Shown one piece after another: positions 6,570 to 16,544 of a stretch of 64,000 bases of DNA. The stretch is from Rhizobium sp. WSM4643 (GTDB lineage Bacteria > Pseudomonadota > Alphaproteobacteria > Rhizobiales > Rhizobiaceae): contig NZ_CP104040.1 of assembly GCF_025152745.1 (NCBI RefSeq), positions 3,410,001 through 3,474,000 on the forward strand. The letters run 5' to 3'. Positions within the stretch are counted from its first letter, which is position 1. Each line of letters starts with the position of its first letter. The position numbers and the translations under genes are program-made. Below the pieces are notes generated by a model that was not told the origin of the DNA, searched no databases, and saw only the letters and a program-made list of their open reading frames with translations.

Positions 6570-9113
6570 TCACTGGCTCGTCGAGACATCCCCGAGTGCG
6601 GTCCATTCCTTGATCGCGGTATTGAAGGCGTCCGTCCCCGTACCGCCCTTCTCCATCGTCAGCAGCGCGCGGCGGCCGTTGCGGTAGGTAATCGGAATAT
6701 CGATCCAATTGCGGGTCGACATCAGGTCGAGATTGGCCTTGCGCGCATCGGGGTAGTCGTTGAGCGCGATCATGTGGAAATCGTCGGTGATCTTGGCCGG
6801 AACCGCAATCAGCGCATCGCCGCGATCCTGTTCCGTGCGCTTCATCGAGATGCGCTGGACGCTTTCGATGCTGCCGCCTTCGAAATTCGGCGGCACCGAG
6901 AAGACGATCTCGACCAGATGGCTTGCCGGGAGCGACGGATCGGAATTGCGTTTGAAGGTGACGAGCGCCGAGAGATTGCGCTCGGGAACGGTAACGTTGC
7001 CCTGCACTGTCGCCTCCTGCCGGCCGTCCTGGCCGGCCTCGTGCTGCACGCTCCAGACGACCGATCCCTCGATCGCCGTCGGCGAGCTTTGGCCGATGCG
7101 CTCCTCATAGAGAAACATCTTTTGCGACGAACCGACGGGTGCGGTCTGCTGCGGCGATGCCACCGGACCGTTCGGCGTCCGCGTTTCGGCGGGTGCCGCA
7201 TCGCCCTGCGCGCTGGCAGGCGGCGTATCTGCTGCCGCGACATTCTGTTCGGCGACCGATTTTCCTTCCGCGGTCGGCGTTCCCGGCACAGTCGCCGGTC
7301 CGCTGTCGACCTCGGTCCCATCGGTCAGCAGCCGTTGGGTGAATTTCGAATTGGCCGCAGCGCCGTCGTTATTCATTGACGCTACCTGCGGGTTCGGGTT
7401 CGGCTGCGCCGGCGTCGCTGGGGTATTCTGCGCTCCTGGTGTGGTCGGCTGGGCTGGCGTCACCGCGCCTGGCTGGCCTGGCGTCACCGCGCCGGCCTGA
7501 GCAGGCGTCGCCGAGCGATCCGGCGGCGTTGCCGCCTCGTTCCTGGTCGCCTGCGACGGTGCCGAGCTGACGAGCCCGTCGACCATCGCCACCAGCGCCT
7601 CCCTGTTCGTCCAGCCGGCATAGCCGCCGCCACCGATCAGGATGAGTGCGAAGATGAGCGTGATCACGGTGCCGATGCCGAAGCGGCGGCGCTTCGGCTC
7701 GATACGAAAGCTCTTGCCCTGCAGCTTGGAGGCAACAATCTGATCGATATCCATCGACGGATCGGCGTCATCGTCATCAGCGGCGACAGAGCCGCGGCGG
7801 TCGTAGCCGCGCAGCGCCTTCGCCTCTCGCCAGGCCTCGCTCGGCGCGCTGCTGGCAGGCGCCGGCTTGCCGTTGTGCACTTCCGCGAAGATATCGACAT
7901 CGTCGAAATGCGAGGCGACCGGCGTCTTCTTATTGCTGCCTGCCTCAATCGGCGGCAGATCGTCGAACGCAGCCGTCTCCCAGGAAAAACTTTCCTTGGC
8001 GGCCGGCATGACGGCCGCGGGTGCCACTTTTTCGAGGCTCGATATCACCTCCTCGAACGCGCGCGCCGAGGCATCGGCCGTAATCGGTGCCGGCGCCGTC
8101 TCCGAATATTGCCTGAGTTCCTCTTCCGCCCATTCGGTCTCCGCATCCTTGGGCGCCGGGGCCGGCGTTTCGGCAACGGGTTCGGTCCAGACGGGGTCGA
8201 AATGCGCCGCCGCGGCGCCCTGCAACGGCTCCTCGCGGCTGTGCTCGACAAATTCCTGCGGACGATCGAAATCGGCGACCGGCTCCACCAGCCGGTTGGA
8301 TGCATGGTCTATGCCGCGGGTGATCGGCTGCAACGGCTCAACGGGCTCGTAAGCCTCCTCGGCCTCCGGTCCCCCGCTTTCCGCCGCCGCCGGTTCGGCC
8401 GCGATCTCTTCGGCTTCCACGGGATGATGCTCATCAGCACGGTCTTCGTCGGCTTGCTCGCTGCGATGCTCGGCAGGCGCCTCCCAGCCGTCATATCCGG
8501 CGGGCACATCCTCGGCAGCGACGTCGCGCGCCTCACTGGCATGCCATTCCTCGGCCGGCGCTTCCTCCTCATGCGAGGGGTGCCAGTATGTTTCGGCGGC
8601 ACCGGATGTCTCCGGCAAAATCGCTGTCTCGGCGGCAACAGGGATTTCGGCGGGAACAGGTTCTTCCGCGGAAGGGGGCTCCTCGGCAGCGACCTCTTCG
8701 TCAGCTTCCTCTGGCGCGGCGGCTTCCACGTGATCGGGCTCGTCGGCGGCCTCGGCCGCCTGCGGTTCCGCATAGGCTTCGTAGACCGGTTCCTCGACAG
8801 CCGTCTTCGGCGTCGACGCCGGTTCGTTTTCGTCGTGAACCGCTTGTCCTTCGAAGGATTCCGGCGGGGTGACGTCCGCAACCGGCGCATCGAGCGGCAA
8901 AGCCTCGGAGTGTTCGCCTTCCACTTCGCGGATGGCGGCCTCGAGCTTTTCGAGCTGGCGTTGCAGCATGGCTTCCGGCGGACGCGGCTTCATGTTCTCG
9001 AGCTGCCGCTGCACTGCGCCGCGGGCACGTTCGTAGACTTTCACCCGCATCTCAGGGGTATTTTCAGCCAGGCCGTCGACGGCCCGCCGAATGACTGCAA
9101 TAAAATCCGCCAT
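6570..9113 (-). CDS. Large acidic single-pass membrane protein, function unknown
   Basis: Protein of 847 aa. The first 70 residues form a charged helical segment (VYERARGAVQRQLENMKPRPPEAMLQRQ region). Residues about 75-350 are low-complexity Glu/Ala/Pro (many EEP, AEE and PAE units). A single transmembrane helix lies at about 478-497 (VITLIFALILIGGGGYAGW), preceded by a basic KRRRFG. Next comes a Pro/Thr/Gln linker (about 515-570, repeated TPAQ/TPGQ-PGAVTP units), then a folded C-terminal domain (about 680-847) containing WSVQHEAGQDGRQEATVQG and MLTRNWIDIPITYRNGRRALLTMEKG-like segments. The likely topology is a cytoplasmic acidic half and a periplasmic C-domain. It starts 60 bp after purA on the same strand. 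I do not recognise a function. Confidence 0.78.
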   Translation of the reverse strand: MADFIAVIRRAVDGLAENTPEMRVKVYERARGAVQRQLENMKPRPPEAMLQRQLEKLEAAIREVEGEHSEALPLDAPVADVTPPESFEGQAVHDENEPASTPKTAVEEPVYEAYAEPQAAEAADEPDHVEAAAPEEADEEVAAEEPPSAEEPVPAEIPVAAETAILPETSGAAETYWHPSHEEEAPAEEWHASEARDVAAEDVPAGYDGWEAPAEHRSEQADEDRADEHHPVEAEEIAAEPAAAESGGPEAEEAYEPVEPLQPITRGIDHASNRLVEPVADFDRPQEFVEHSREEPLQGAAAAHFDPVWTEPVAETPAPAPKDAETEWAEEELRQYSETAPAPITADASARAFEEVISSLEKVAPAAVMPAAKESFSWETAAFDDLPPIEAGSNKKTPVASHFDDVDIFAEVHNGKPAPASSAPSEAWREAKALRGYDRRGSVAADDDDADPSMDIDQIVASKLQGKSFRIEPKRRRFGIGTVITLIFALILIGGGGYAGWTNREALVAMVDGLVSSAPSQATRNEAATPPDRSATPAQAGAVTPGQPGAVTPAQPTTPGAQNTPATPAQPNPNPQVASMNNDGAAANSKFTQRLLTDGTEVDSGPATVPGTPTAEGKSVAEQNVAAADTPPASAQGDAAPAETRTPNGPVASPQQTAPVGSSQKMFLYEERIGQSSPTAIEGSVVWSVQHEAGQDGRQEATVQGNVTVPERNLSALVTFKRNSDPSLPASHLVEIVFSVPPNFEGGSIESVQRISMKRTEQDRGDALIAVPAKITDDFHMIALNDYPDARKANLDLMSTRNWIDIPITYRNGRRALLTMEKGGTGTDAFNTAIKEWTALGDVSTSQ

Positions 9114-9173
9114 TAGTACTTTCTCAAGAAGTCCGGCACTCTACCGAACCATCCTCCACAGTGACCCGTGAGC

Positions 9174-10472
9174 TTAATCCTCAAACGGATCGGTCACAAG
9201 TATGGTGTCATCCCGCTCCGGGCTGGTGGACAGGAGCGCGACAGGCGCCCCGATCAGCTCTTCGACCTGGCGAACATATTTGATCGCCTGTGCCGGCAGA
9301 TCCGCCCAACTGCGGGCGCCGACGGTCGATTCCTTCCATCCCTCCAGCGTGACGTAGATCGGTTCGACCCTAGCTTGCGCTCCCTGGCTTGCCGGAAGAT
9401 GATCAATCTGTTCGCCGTCGAGCATATAGCCGACGCAGATCTTCAATTCCTCGAGACCGTCGAGCACGTCGAGCTTGGTGAGCGCGATGCCCGTGATGCC
9501 GTTGGTGGCAACCGACTGGCGCACCAGTGCGGCGTCGAACCAGCCGCAGCGCCGCTTACGCCCCGTCACAGTACCGAACTCATGCCCCTTCTCGCCCAGG
9601 AACTGGCCAATTTCGTCGGTGAGCTCGGTCGGGAACGGGCCTTCGCCGACGCGCGTCGTATAGGCCTTGGTGATGCCGAGGATATAACCGAGCGAGCCGG
9701 GTCCCATGCCGGAACCGGCTGCCGCCTGGCCGGCCACCGTGTTCGAGGATGTGACGAAGGGATAGGTGCCGTGATCGATGTCGAGCAGGCTGCCCTGCGC
9801 GCCTTCGAAGAGGATGCGGGCACCCTTGCGGCGCTCCTTGTCGAGGAAAAGCCAGACCGTATCACGGAAAGGCAGCACCCGATCGGCGACCGAGGTCAGT
9901 TCGTCCATGATCGCCTGGTGGCTGACTTCGGCAACGCCGAGGCCGCGGCGAAGCGCATTGTGATGTGTCAGAATACGGTCGACCTTGCCGGAAAGACTAT
10001 CGAGATCGGCAAGATCCATGACGCGGATGGCGCGGCGGCCGACCTTGTCTTCATAGGCCGGACCGATGCCGCGGCGTGTCGTGCCGATTTTGGTGCCGCT
10101 GTTCGACGCCGCATCCTCGCGCATCGCGTCGAGCTCGCGGTGCAGCGAAAGAATGAGCGTCGCATTGTCTGCAATGCGCAGATTGTCAGGCGTAACCGTC
10201 ACGCCCTGCGCCTCCAGCCGGCCAATCTCGGCGATCAGCGCATGCGGATCGACGACGACACCGTTGCCGATCACGGCCATCTTGCCCGGGCGCACGACGC
10301 CGGATGGCAAGAGCGAGAGCTTATAGCTGGTGCCGTCGATGACGAGCGTATGGCCGGCATTGTGTCCGCCCTGATAGCGCACGACAATATCCGCTCGCTC
10401 CGAAAGCCAGTCGACAATCTTGCCCTTGCCTTCGTCACCCCATTGCGAACCGACCACGACTACGTTCGTCAT
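9174..10472 (-). CDS. purA: Adenylosuccinate synthetase
   Basis: Protein of 432 aa, full length for the family. It converts IMP, GTP and aspartate to adenylosuccinate, the first step from IMP to AMP. The N-terminal GTP/IMP site [16 protein letters not shown] (about 8-23) holds the catalytic Asp of [17 protein letters not shown] carries the catalytic His. [16 protein letters not shown] and [23 protein letters not shown] are invariant motifs. The ATG at 10472 is directly at the family N-terminus. It is divergent from the EamA transporter and followed after 60 bp by the 847-residue membrane protein gene. Confidence 0.97.
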   Translation of the reverse strand: MTNVVVVGSQWGDEGKGKIVDWLSERADIVVRYQGGHNAGHTLVIDGTSYKLSLLPSGVVRPGKMAVIGNGVVVDPHALIAEIGRLEAQGVTVTPDNLRIADNATLILSLHRELDAMREDAASNSGTKIGTTRRGIGPAYEDKVGRRAIRVMDLADLDSLSGKVDRILTHHNALRRGLGVAEVSHQAIMDELTSVADRVLPFRDTVWLFLDKERRKGARILFEGAQGSLLDIDHGTYPFVTSSNTVAGQAAAGSGMGPGSLGYILGITKAYTTRVGEGPFPTELTDEIGQFLGEKGHEFGTVTGRKRRCGWFDAALVRQSVATNGITGIALTKLDVLDGLEELKICVGYMLDGEQIDHLPASQGAQARVEPIYVTLEGWKESTVGARSWADLPAQAIKYVRQVEELIGAPVALLSTSPERDDTILVTDPFED

Positions 10473-10663
10473 CCAACTCTTCCTGTTACCGGCGCGGAAC
10501 CGCGCACCTGCTCAAACCCGCGCATCTATAAAGCTTTGTTTTTTGGAAAGCGACCCTGTTGTCACAGCAGATTGGGCTTTTTACGTGACAAATCAGCAGC
10601 CGACAGGCTATTTCCCGTCACAAAACGCCGCACGGCGATCGCGGAAAGACGGGAAGAACGCTC

Positions 10664-11581
10664 TTGCAAGCCACGGCCTATATCTGCCTCGTTATTGCCA
10701 CCCTCTGCTGGGGTGGCAACTCCGTCGCCGGCAAACTCGCGCTCGGGCATACCAGCCCGATGATGCTGACCTTCCTGCGCTGGTTCCTCGCTGTGGCGGT
10801 GATCGCCGTGATTTCAGTACCGCAACTGCGCAAGGACTGGCCGGTGGTCAGGAAGAACCTGCCGCTCCTCCTCTTCTACGGCGTCATCGGCTACACCCTT
10901 TTCAACGCCATGCTTTACTCGGCCGTGCAATATACGACGGCGATCAACGTCGCCATCGAGCAGGCCGGCATCCCGATGCTGATCTTCCTGCTGAATTTCA
11001 TGTTCTTCCGTACCGGCATTTCGCTGGCGCAATGTCTCGGCTTCGGCATGACGCTGATCGGCGTCGCTTTGACCGCAGCACATGGTGACCTCTCAACGCT
11101 GCTGCAACTAGGCCTCAACCGCGGCGACGGGCTGATGCTGATCGCCATTGCCGCCTATTCGGTCTACACGATCTTCCTGCGCTGGAAGCCGCCGCTGGAC
11201 TGGCGCACGCTGATGGCGGTCCCAGCGCTCGGCGCCATGCTCACCTCGCTGCCGCTGCTCCTTTGGGAGGCCGGCCGTGGCGCTGCGCAGTGGCCGGACC
11301 AGGCCGGCTGGGTCATCACTCTCTACACGGCGATCTTCCCGTCGCTGGTGGCGCAGATCCTTTATATCAAGGGCGTGGTGGCAATCGGTGCCAACCGGGC
11401 CGGCCTGTTCATCAATCTCGTGCCGGTGTTCGGAACGCTGCTCTCCGTCGCGCTGATCGGCGAGCAGCTGCAGTCGTTCCATGTGATCGCGCTGGTGCTG
11501 ACCTTAGGCGGCATCGCGATCGCCGAAAAGGGCCGGCCGAAAGCTTCGGCACAAACCGTGCCCGCCTCACCCGTGGACTAG
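10664..11581 (+). CDS. EamA/DMT-superfamily inner-membrane transporter
   Basis: Protein of 305 aa with ten predicted transmembrane helices in two EamA repeats, the first starting YICLVIATLCWGGNSVAGKLAL and the second GLMLIAIAAYSVYTIFLRWK. DMT-family proteins typically export amino acids, purines or other metabolites; the substrate here cannot be inferred. The start is TTG 10664, placed directly before the first helix with GGGAAGAA about 7 nt upstream. No in-frame ATG gives a complete first helix. It ends three bases before the stop of the convergent GNAT gene. Confidence 0.85.
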   Translation: MQATAYICLVIATLCWGGNSVAGKLALGHTSPMMLTFLRWFLAVAVIAVISVPQLRKDWPVVRKNLPLLLFYGVIGYTLFNAMLYSAVQYTTAINVAIEQAGIPMLIFLLNFMFFRTGISLAQCLGFGMTLIGVALTAAHGDLSTLLQLGLNRGDGLMLIAIAAYSVYTIFLRWKPPLDWRTLMAVPALGAMLTSLPLLLWEAGRGAAQWPDQAGWVITLYTAIFPSLVAQILYIKGVVAIGANRAGLFINLVPVFGTLLSVALIGEQLQSFHVIALVLTLGGIAIAEKGRPKASAQTVPASPVD

Positions 11582-11584
11582 AGC

Positions 11585-12433
11585 CTAACCGAGTTCCAGC
11601 GTCGTCACGCCGAAGACGTGCTTCAGCGGGATAGCCGGCGCCGGCCCGCGATACATGCGTGTCGTCTCGAACACCGGTTGAAGACCGAGCCCTTCGGCAA
11701 GCGCGACTGCCTCGTGGTTCGCCGTGGGAATATCGATGAAGACCGCGGCCCCCTTCGCCTCGGGGATCAATTCGGCAAGCAGCGCGGCAGCGCTATCGGC
11801 ATCGTTGGCAAAGAGTGGGCCGATCTTGTAGCCGTCGTAGCAGCGGCGGATGGTGCCGTAACCGCGGATCTTGTGGCTCTTGCGCACTACCGCCGAACGA
11901 CGGCCCTTGCGGGCGGTGCACCAGGCAGCGAGAAAGGCATCCCGCGGCTGCGGAAAGATCGCCGAATCATATCGCTGCAGGCCTTCGAGGCGTGAATCCA
12001 GCACCGGCTGCGCGACAAGCGTCGAGATAGGCAAGGAGTTGGCGACCCCGCCGTAGCGAATGGTGGCGTAGGCGGGTTCGAAGCCGGCCTTGCGGTAGTT
12101 GTCCTGCTGTGCGGCGACGCCGTCGAGACCGATCGTGCGGTCTCCCGCGCTGGCAATGCCCGCCTGCCAGATCGCCTTGCCGTAGCCCTTGCCGCGGAAA
12201 TCGGGATGGACGATGTAGAGGCCCAGGAAGGCGAAACTCTCGCCATATTTGACGACCGAAATCGAGCCGACGGGGACTTCGCCGATAGCGCCGACGAAAA
12301 ATCCTGACGGATCGGCCTCGATGAATGCAAGCGAATCGTCGAGGCCCGGGTTCCAACCCTCCTGACGCGCCCATTCGAGCACGAGTTCCAGTTCGCCGGG
12401 CCGCATCGAACGAACGGCAAATTCCGAATTCAT
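11585..12433 (-). CDS. GNAT-family N-acetyltransferase with two GNAT-like domains
   Basis: Protein of 282 aa. The N-terminal GNAT domain (about 5-135) contains the acetyl-CoA loop HPDFRGKGYGKAIWQAGI (R/Q-x-x-G-x-G/A signature as RGKGYG). The C-terminal half (about 150-280), with GPLFANDADSAAALLAEL, is like the YitH/HolE-type second acetyltransferase domain. Acetyl acceptor unknown. Start ATG 12433 fits the domain edge; an 18-residue upstream extension lacks support. It is convergent with the EamA gene, with 3 bp between stops. Confidence 0.82.
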   Translation of the reverse strand: MNSEFAVRSMRPGELELVLEWARQEGWNPGLDDSLAFIEADPSGFFVGAIGEVPVGSISVVKYGESFAFLGLYIVHPDFRGKGYGKAIWQAGIASAGDRTIGLDGVAAQQDNYRKAGFEPAYATIRYGGVANSLPISTLVAQPVLDSRLEGLQRYDSAIFPQPRDAFLAAWCTARKGRRSAVVRKSHKIRGYGTIRRCYDGYKIGPLFANDADSAAALLAELIPEAKGAAVFIDIPTANHEAVALAEGLGLQPVFETTRMYRGPAPAIPLKHVFGVTTLELG

Positions 12434-12810
12434 GCGACTTTCCCAGATTGAATGTCCCGCAAGTCCATCCCGGCAATGGCAAAGCAATTGTCAGGTCCCA
12501 GCTCCCCGATTGCACCTGCGAATGATGGAGAGCCGCGCTCATGGACTTGACGACGCGTATAATCATTTTTCGATGCAATGCAGAAAGCTTCGTTTCCGCA
12601 TTACCATGAAACAATGCTGTTGCAAGCTCAAGAAGATTACTTGCGCGCCATTATCTTCCTGCCGATGCGAATAAAACGCCGCGCCGAAAAAATATCGCCT
12701 GCCGATTTGAACGGCGAGGAAAGCATTTCGGCAAAAACACCTCCGCGCCCCGGCAAGGACGTTGTTGAAACTAGGCGTGACGACGGCCACCCGGTGACAA
12801 ATCGGCCGGT
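12434..12810. other. Intergenic region, no supported gene
   Basis: 377 bp, AT-richer than the flanks, between the start of the GNAT gene and the end of the GGDEF-EAL gene, both on the minus strand. Short ORFs are present on both strands, but they lack ribosome sites and protein-like composition. It probably holds the GNAT promoter. No convincing RNA or repeat was seen. Confidence 0.5.
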
Positions 12811-14628
12811 TCAGCTGACCATCGCGGTCTTCTGCTTTTCAATCCCGCTCGTCGTCGATGAGAAAAGACGGCCTGTCTCGGCCGCCGGTGCTGGATAACC
12901 GAACGCGTAACCCTGCAGGCCGTCGCAACCGAGTTGCGCCAGCACGACGGCATGCGCCTCGGTCTCGATGCCCTCGGCGATCACCTCGACATCGAGTGCC
13001 TTGGCGATTTCCACGATCGAACCCACGACGCGCCGCTGCTCGGCAGAGCTGACAACTTCGGTGACGAGCTGCCGGTCGATCTTCAGCCGCTTCGGCCGCA
13101 GCTTGAGGAGACCGATGAGCGAGGCATGGCCCGATCCGAAGTCGTCGATCTCGATATCGATGCCCATCTGTTTGATATCGCCGATCTGATCGAGCAGTTT
13201 TTCGTCGCTGTCGTCGAGGAAAATCGTCTCGACCAGTTCGAAGACGATCGCACCGGGCGGAATGGCGAGTCTCCTCAGCTTGTCCAGCAGCGTCGGATCG
13301 GCAAGGCGCGACGCCGAGATATTGACGGCGATGCGCGGTACCGCAAGGCCGCGCAACAGCCAGAACAGCCGGTCTTCGAGAACGCTTTTCAGGATCGCCG
13401 CGTCGATCTCCGCCGCAAGTCCGTGCTCATCGGCGATCTTCAGGAATATCCCCGGGGCGAGCACGCCCTTCTCGGGATGTTTCCAGCGCGCCAGCGCCTC
13501 GAAGCCGATGACTTCCCGCGTCCGGGCGTCGAGCTGCAGCTGATAATAGGGAACGATCTCGCCGCGCTCCAGTCCAAGCTTCAGCTCTTCGGCGAGGCGG
13601 CGCTGGGAGCGCAGGTCCTCCTGCAGTTGCCGCGTGAAGAATTCGACGCGGTTCCGCCCGAGCTTCTTGGCCGGGTAGAGCGCCAGATCGGATTCGACAA
13701 GCAGGTTGCGCGCCCGCCGATCGCCGCTCCAGGAAACGCCGATCGAGGCGCCGGATTGCAGCATCTCTTGGCCGAAGCGGATCTTCTTCCGCAGTCGGCG
13801 CTGGAGATCCTCGGTGATCAGCTTCAGCTCGGTGAGATCGGTGAAATTGACCAGCACGACGACGAACTCATCGCCGCCGACACGGGCAACCATGCCATTT
13901 ACAGGAATGGCAGCGGTGATGCGAAGGGCTGCCGCCCTGAGAACAACATCGCCTGCCGCATGACCGTGGCTGTCGTTGATCTGCTTGAACTGGTCGAGGT
14001 CGAGATGCAGGACCGCAAGCGTCGTGATGCTCTTGTCGGCCGGCAGCTCCGCCAGCCGCTTGTCGAGAAGGCGCCGGTTCGGCAGGCCGGTGAGATAGTC
14101 GTGATCGGCGACATGCTCGATGCGCGCATTGCTTTCCTCGAGCGCCAGCGCCCTCGCCTCAGCCACCACCTTCTGCCGCGCCAGTTCCCCGTTGAGCAGT
14201 ACGTCGGCCGTCACATCCCATTCGGCGCCGATGAAGGATGGCAGACCTTCCGCATCGACATAGAAATGCGCGCGCGAACGCAAATGGCGGATTTCGCCGT
14301 TCGGCAATACGATCCGGAATTGTGAGTCATAGGCGCCGCGCGTCGCGATCGCCTGCTCGAAGTCGCGTTCGGCCCGCTCGAGATCATCTGGATGGATGGC
14401 ATTCGACCAAAGCGATGCCGGCACCAACCGGCAGGTCTCGCCGGTCTCGTAGAGACGATGCATCTGCGCATCCCACAAGATCCCGCCCTGCTCGATGCTG
14501 TGCTCCCAGACACCGATCCGGGATGCGTCGAGAGCGAGTTCGAGCCGACGCAGAAGATCCTGAAACTCGTGTTCGGATCGTGTGGCTTTGTTCTCTGGCA
14601 ACGCGGTCCCAACCTTGGAAGCTTGCAT
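12811..14628 (-). CDS. PAS-GGDEF-EAL cyclic-di-GMP turnover protein
   Basis: Protein of 605 aa with no signal peptide or membrane segment, so cytoplasmic. A PAS/PAC sensor domain spans about 25-155 (LDASRIGVWEHSIEQGGILW to SFIGAEWDVT). The GGDEF domain is at about 185-335 with an intact GGDEF active site at about 250, for diguanylate cyclase activity. The EAL domain is at about 355-595 with FEALARW at about 375, ELVETIF, DDFGSGHASL, KIDRQLV, AEGIE and QGYAFGYP, retaining the metal and catalytic acidic residues for phosphodiesterase activity. Both activities could therefore be functional, with the PAS domain choosing between them. It stands alone, 130 bp from the xylonate-dehydratase-like gene. 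Confidence 0.93.
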   Translation of the reverse strand: MQASKVGTALPENKATRSEHEFQDLLRRLELALDASRIGVWEHSIEQGGILWDAQMHRLYETGETCRLVPASLWSNAIHPDDLERAERDFEQAIATRGAYDSQFRIVLPNGEIRHLRSRAHFYVDAEGLPSFIGAEWDVTADVLLNGELARQKVVAEARALALEESNARIEHVADHDYLTGLPNRRLLDKRLAELPADKSITTLAVLHLDLDQFKQINDSHGHAAGDVVLRAAALRITAAIPVNGMVARVGGDEFVVVLVNFTDLTELKLITEDLQRRLRKKIRFGQEMLQSGASIGVSWSGDRRARNLLVESDLALYPAKKLGRNRVEFFTRQLQEDLRSQRRLAEELKLGLERGEIVPYYQLQLDARTREVIGFEALARWKHPEKGVLAPGIFLKIADEHGLAAEIDAAILKSVLEDRLFWLLRGLAVPRIAVNISASRLADPTLLDKLRRLAIPPGAIVFELVETIFLDDSDEKLLDQIGDIKQMGIDIEIDDFGSGHASLIGLLKLRPKRLKIDRQLVTEVVSSAEQRRVVGSIVEIAKALDVEVIAEGIETEAHAVVLAQLGCDGLQGYAFGYPAPAAETGRLFSSTTSGIEKQKTAMVS

Positions 14629-14759
14629 AACGGCAATATGGTCTCAGGCGGCCATTAATGAAGCCTTGTCTTGACCCCCGAACTAATGACTAGGTGAACT
14701 GTTGGTTACGACTTTCCTTTTTTGGATCAAAGGGCTTGCAGTCTGCGGCAGCTTCAAGA

Positions 14760-16544
14760 TCAGTGGTTGTGCCGCGGCGGATTTTTTGCGATCTGGCGGA
14801 ATTCCGTCGCTCCCTCCAGCACCGCGCCGTCCGACAACTGCGTAACCGAGCGGCGATAGATCTGCTGCCACGGCGTCGCATCCGCCGGCACCGGCGGGAT
14901 GCCATCGCCCTTACGCCGTTCGATCTCAGCGTCATCAACGAGCATGTCGCAGCGCCCGTGGTTGAAGTCGATGCGGATGGTATCGCCGGTACGAAGCCAG
15001 GCGAGTCCGCCGCCGGCGGCGCTTTCCGGCGAGGCGTTGAGGATCGAGGGACTGTCCGCCGTGCCCGATTGGCGGCCGTCGCCGATCGTCGGCAGGCTGC
15101 GGATGCCGCGCTTCAGGAGATGATCCGGCGGCTGCATGTTGACGACCTCAGCCGAACCCGGCCAGCCGATCGGCCCGGCGCCGCGGATGACGAGGATGGT
15201 ATTTTCGTCGATGCCGAGTTGGGGATCGTTGATGCGCTTGTGATAGTCCTCCGAACCGTCGAAGACCACCGCCCTTCCCTCGAAAACGCCTTCGCGCCCT
15301 GGTTCCTCAAGGTAGCGCCGGCGGAAATCCTCCGAGACAACACTCATCTTCATGATCGCGAAATCGAAGAGATTGCCTTTGAGAACCAGGAAGCCCGCCC
15401 GCTCCTTCAGCGGCTCGGCGAACGGCGTGATGACCTCGCGGTCGCGCGCTTCCTTGCCTTCCAGGTTCTCGGCCATCGTCCTGCCCGTGACCGTGCGACA
15501 GTTGCCGTCGAGCTTTCCGGCCTGCAGCAGTTCCCACATGATCGCCGGCGTGCCGCCGGCGCGATGGAAGCGCTCGCCGAGATAAGCGCCCGCCGGCTGG
15601 ACATTGGCCAGCAGCGGGATATCGAAACCATGCACCTGCCAGTCGTCGGGATGGAGTTCGACGCCAGCGTGCTTTGCCATCGCAGCCAGATGCGGCTGCG
15701 CGTTGGTCGAGCCGCCGATCGCCGAATTGGTACGGATGGCATTCAGGAAAGCCTCGCGCGTCAGGATATCCGACGGCTTCAGATCCTCCAACACGATCTC
15801 GACAGCACGCCGTCCGGTGCGGTAGGCCATCTGGCCGCGCTCGCGGTAAGCGGCGGGAATGGCGCCACAGCCGGTCAGCGAAAGGCCGAGCGCCTCGGCC
15901 AGCGCATTCATCGTCGAAGCGGTGCCCATCGTATTGCAGTGGCCGACGGAAGGCGCAGAATCGAGTGCCGCTTGAAGAAACTCTTCCCGATCGATCTCGC
16001 CTGCCGCATATTTCCGCCGCATCCGCCAGATCACCGTCCCGGAGCCCGCCAGTTCCCCCTGGTGCCAACCGTCAAGCATCGGTCCGCCGGAGAGCACGAT
16101 AGCCGGAATATCGACCGTCGAAGCCGCCATGATCGCCGAGGGCGTGGTCTTGTCGCAGCCGGTGGTCAGCACGACACCGTCGAGCGGATAGCCATAGAGG
16201 ATTTCGACGAGGCCGAGATAGGCGAGATTGCGGTCGAGCGCTGCCGTCGGGCGCTTGCAGTTCTCGAAGATCGGATGCGTCGGAAACTCGATCGGAATGC
16301 CGCCGGCATCGCGGATGCCGTCGCGCACCCGCTTGGCAAGTTCGACGTGCACTCTGTTGCAAGGCGTGAGATCGCTGCCGCTCTGGGCAATCCCGATGAC
16401 CGGCTTGCCGGAGCGCAGCTCTTCCGGCGTGATGCCGTAATTCATGAAGCGCTCGAGATAGAGCGCTGCCATGTCGATATGATCGGGATTGTCGAACCAG
16501 TCCTGCGAACGCAGGCGCCGCTTCGGCGAATGGCTGTTCGTCAC
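14760..16544 (-). CDS. xylD: D-xylonate dehydratase-like IlvD/Edd family enzyme
   Basis: Protein of 594 aa. It dehydrates a sugar acid to a 2-keto-3-deoxy acid using an iron-sulfur cluster. The N-terminus (RDW/QDWFDNPDHIDMAALYLERF type) and the C-terminal PRHNH agree closely, from memory, with Caulobacter XylD. Cluster cysteines expected for the family are at C62 (TPCNR), C130 (TGCDKTTPS) and C203 (GHCNTMGTAS). The start is GTG 16544, overlapping the stop of the upstream dehydrogenase by 4 nt (GTGA), a sign of translational coupling. The substrate may be D-xylonate or a related pentonate/hexonate. No xylose dehydrogenase or lactonase lies nearby. Confidence 0.85.
   Translation of the reverse strand: MTNSHSPKRRLRSQDWFDNPDHIDMAALYLERFMNYGITPEELRSGKPVIGIAQSGSDLTPCNRVHVELAKRVRDGIRDAGGIPIEFPTHPIFENCKRPTAALDRNLAYLGLVEILYGYPLDGVVLTTGCDKTTPSAIMAASTVDIPAIVLSGGPMLDGWHQGELAGSGTVIWRMRRKYAAGEIDREEFLQAALDSAPSVGHCNTMGTASTMNALAEALGLSLTGCGAIPAAYRERGQMAYRTGRRAVEIVLEDLKPSDILTREAFLNAIRTNSAIGGSTNAQPHLAAMAKHAGVELHPDDWQVHGFDIPLLANVQPAGAYLGERFHRAGGTPAIMWELLQAGKLDGNCRTVTGRTMAENLEGKEARDREVITPFAEPLKERAGFLVLKGNLFDFAIMKMSVVSEDFRRRYLEEPGREGVFEGRAVVFDGSEDYHKRINDPQLGIDENTILVIRGAGPIGWPGSAEVVNMQPPDHLLKRGIRSLPTIGDGRQSGTADSPSILNASPESAAGGGLAWLRTGDTIRIDFNHGRCDMLVDDAEIERRKGDGIPPVPADATPWQQIYRRSVTQLSDGAVLEGATEFRQIAKNPPRHNH

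Noticed and set aside
12578..12898. Short plus-strand ORF in the gap before the GGDEF-EAL gene
   Set aside because: It runs into the EAL gene on the other strand, has no ribosome site and no protein-like composition.
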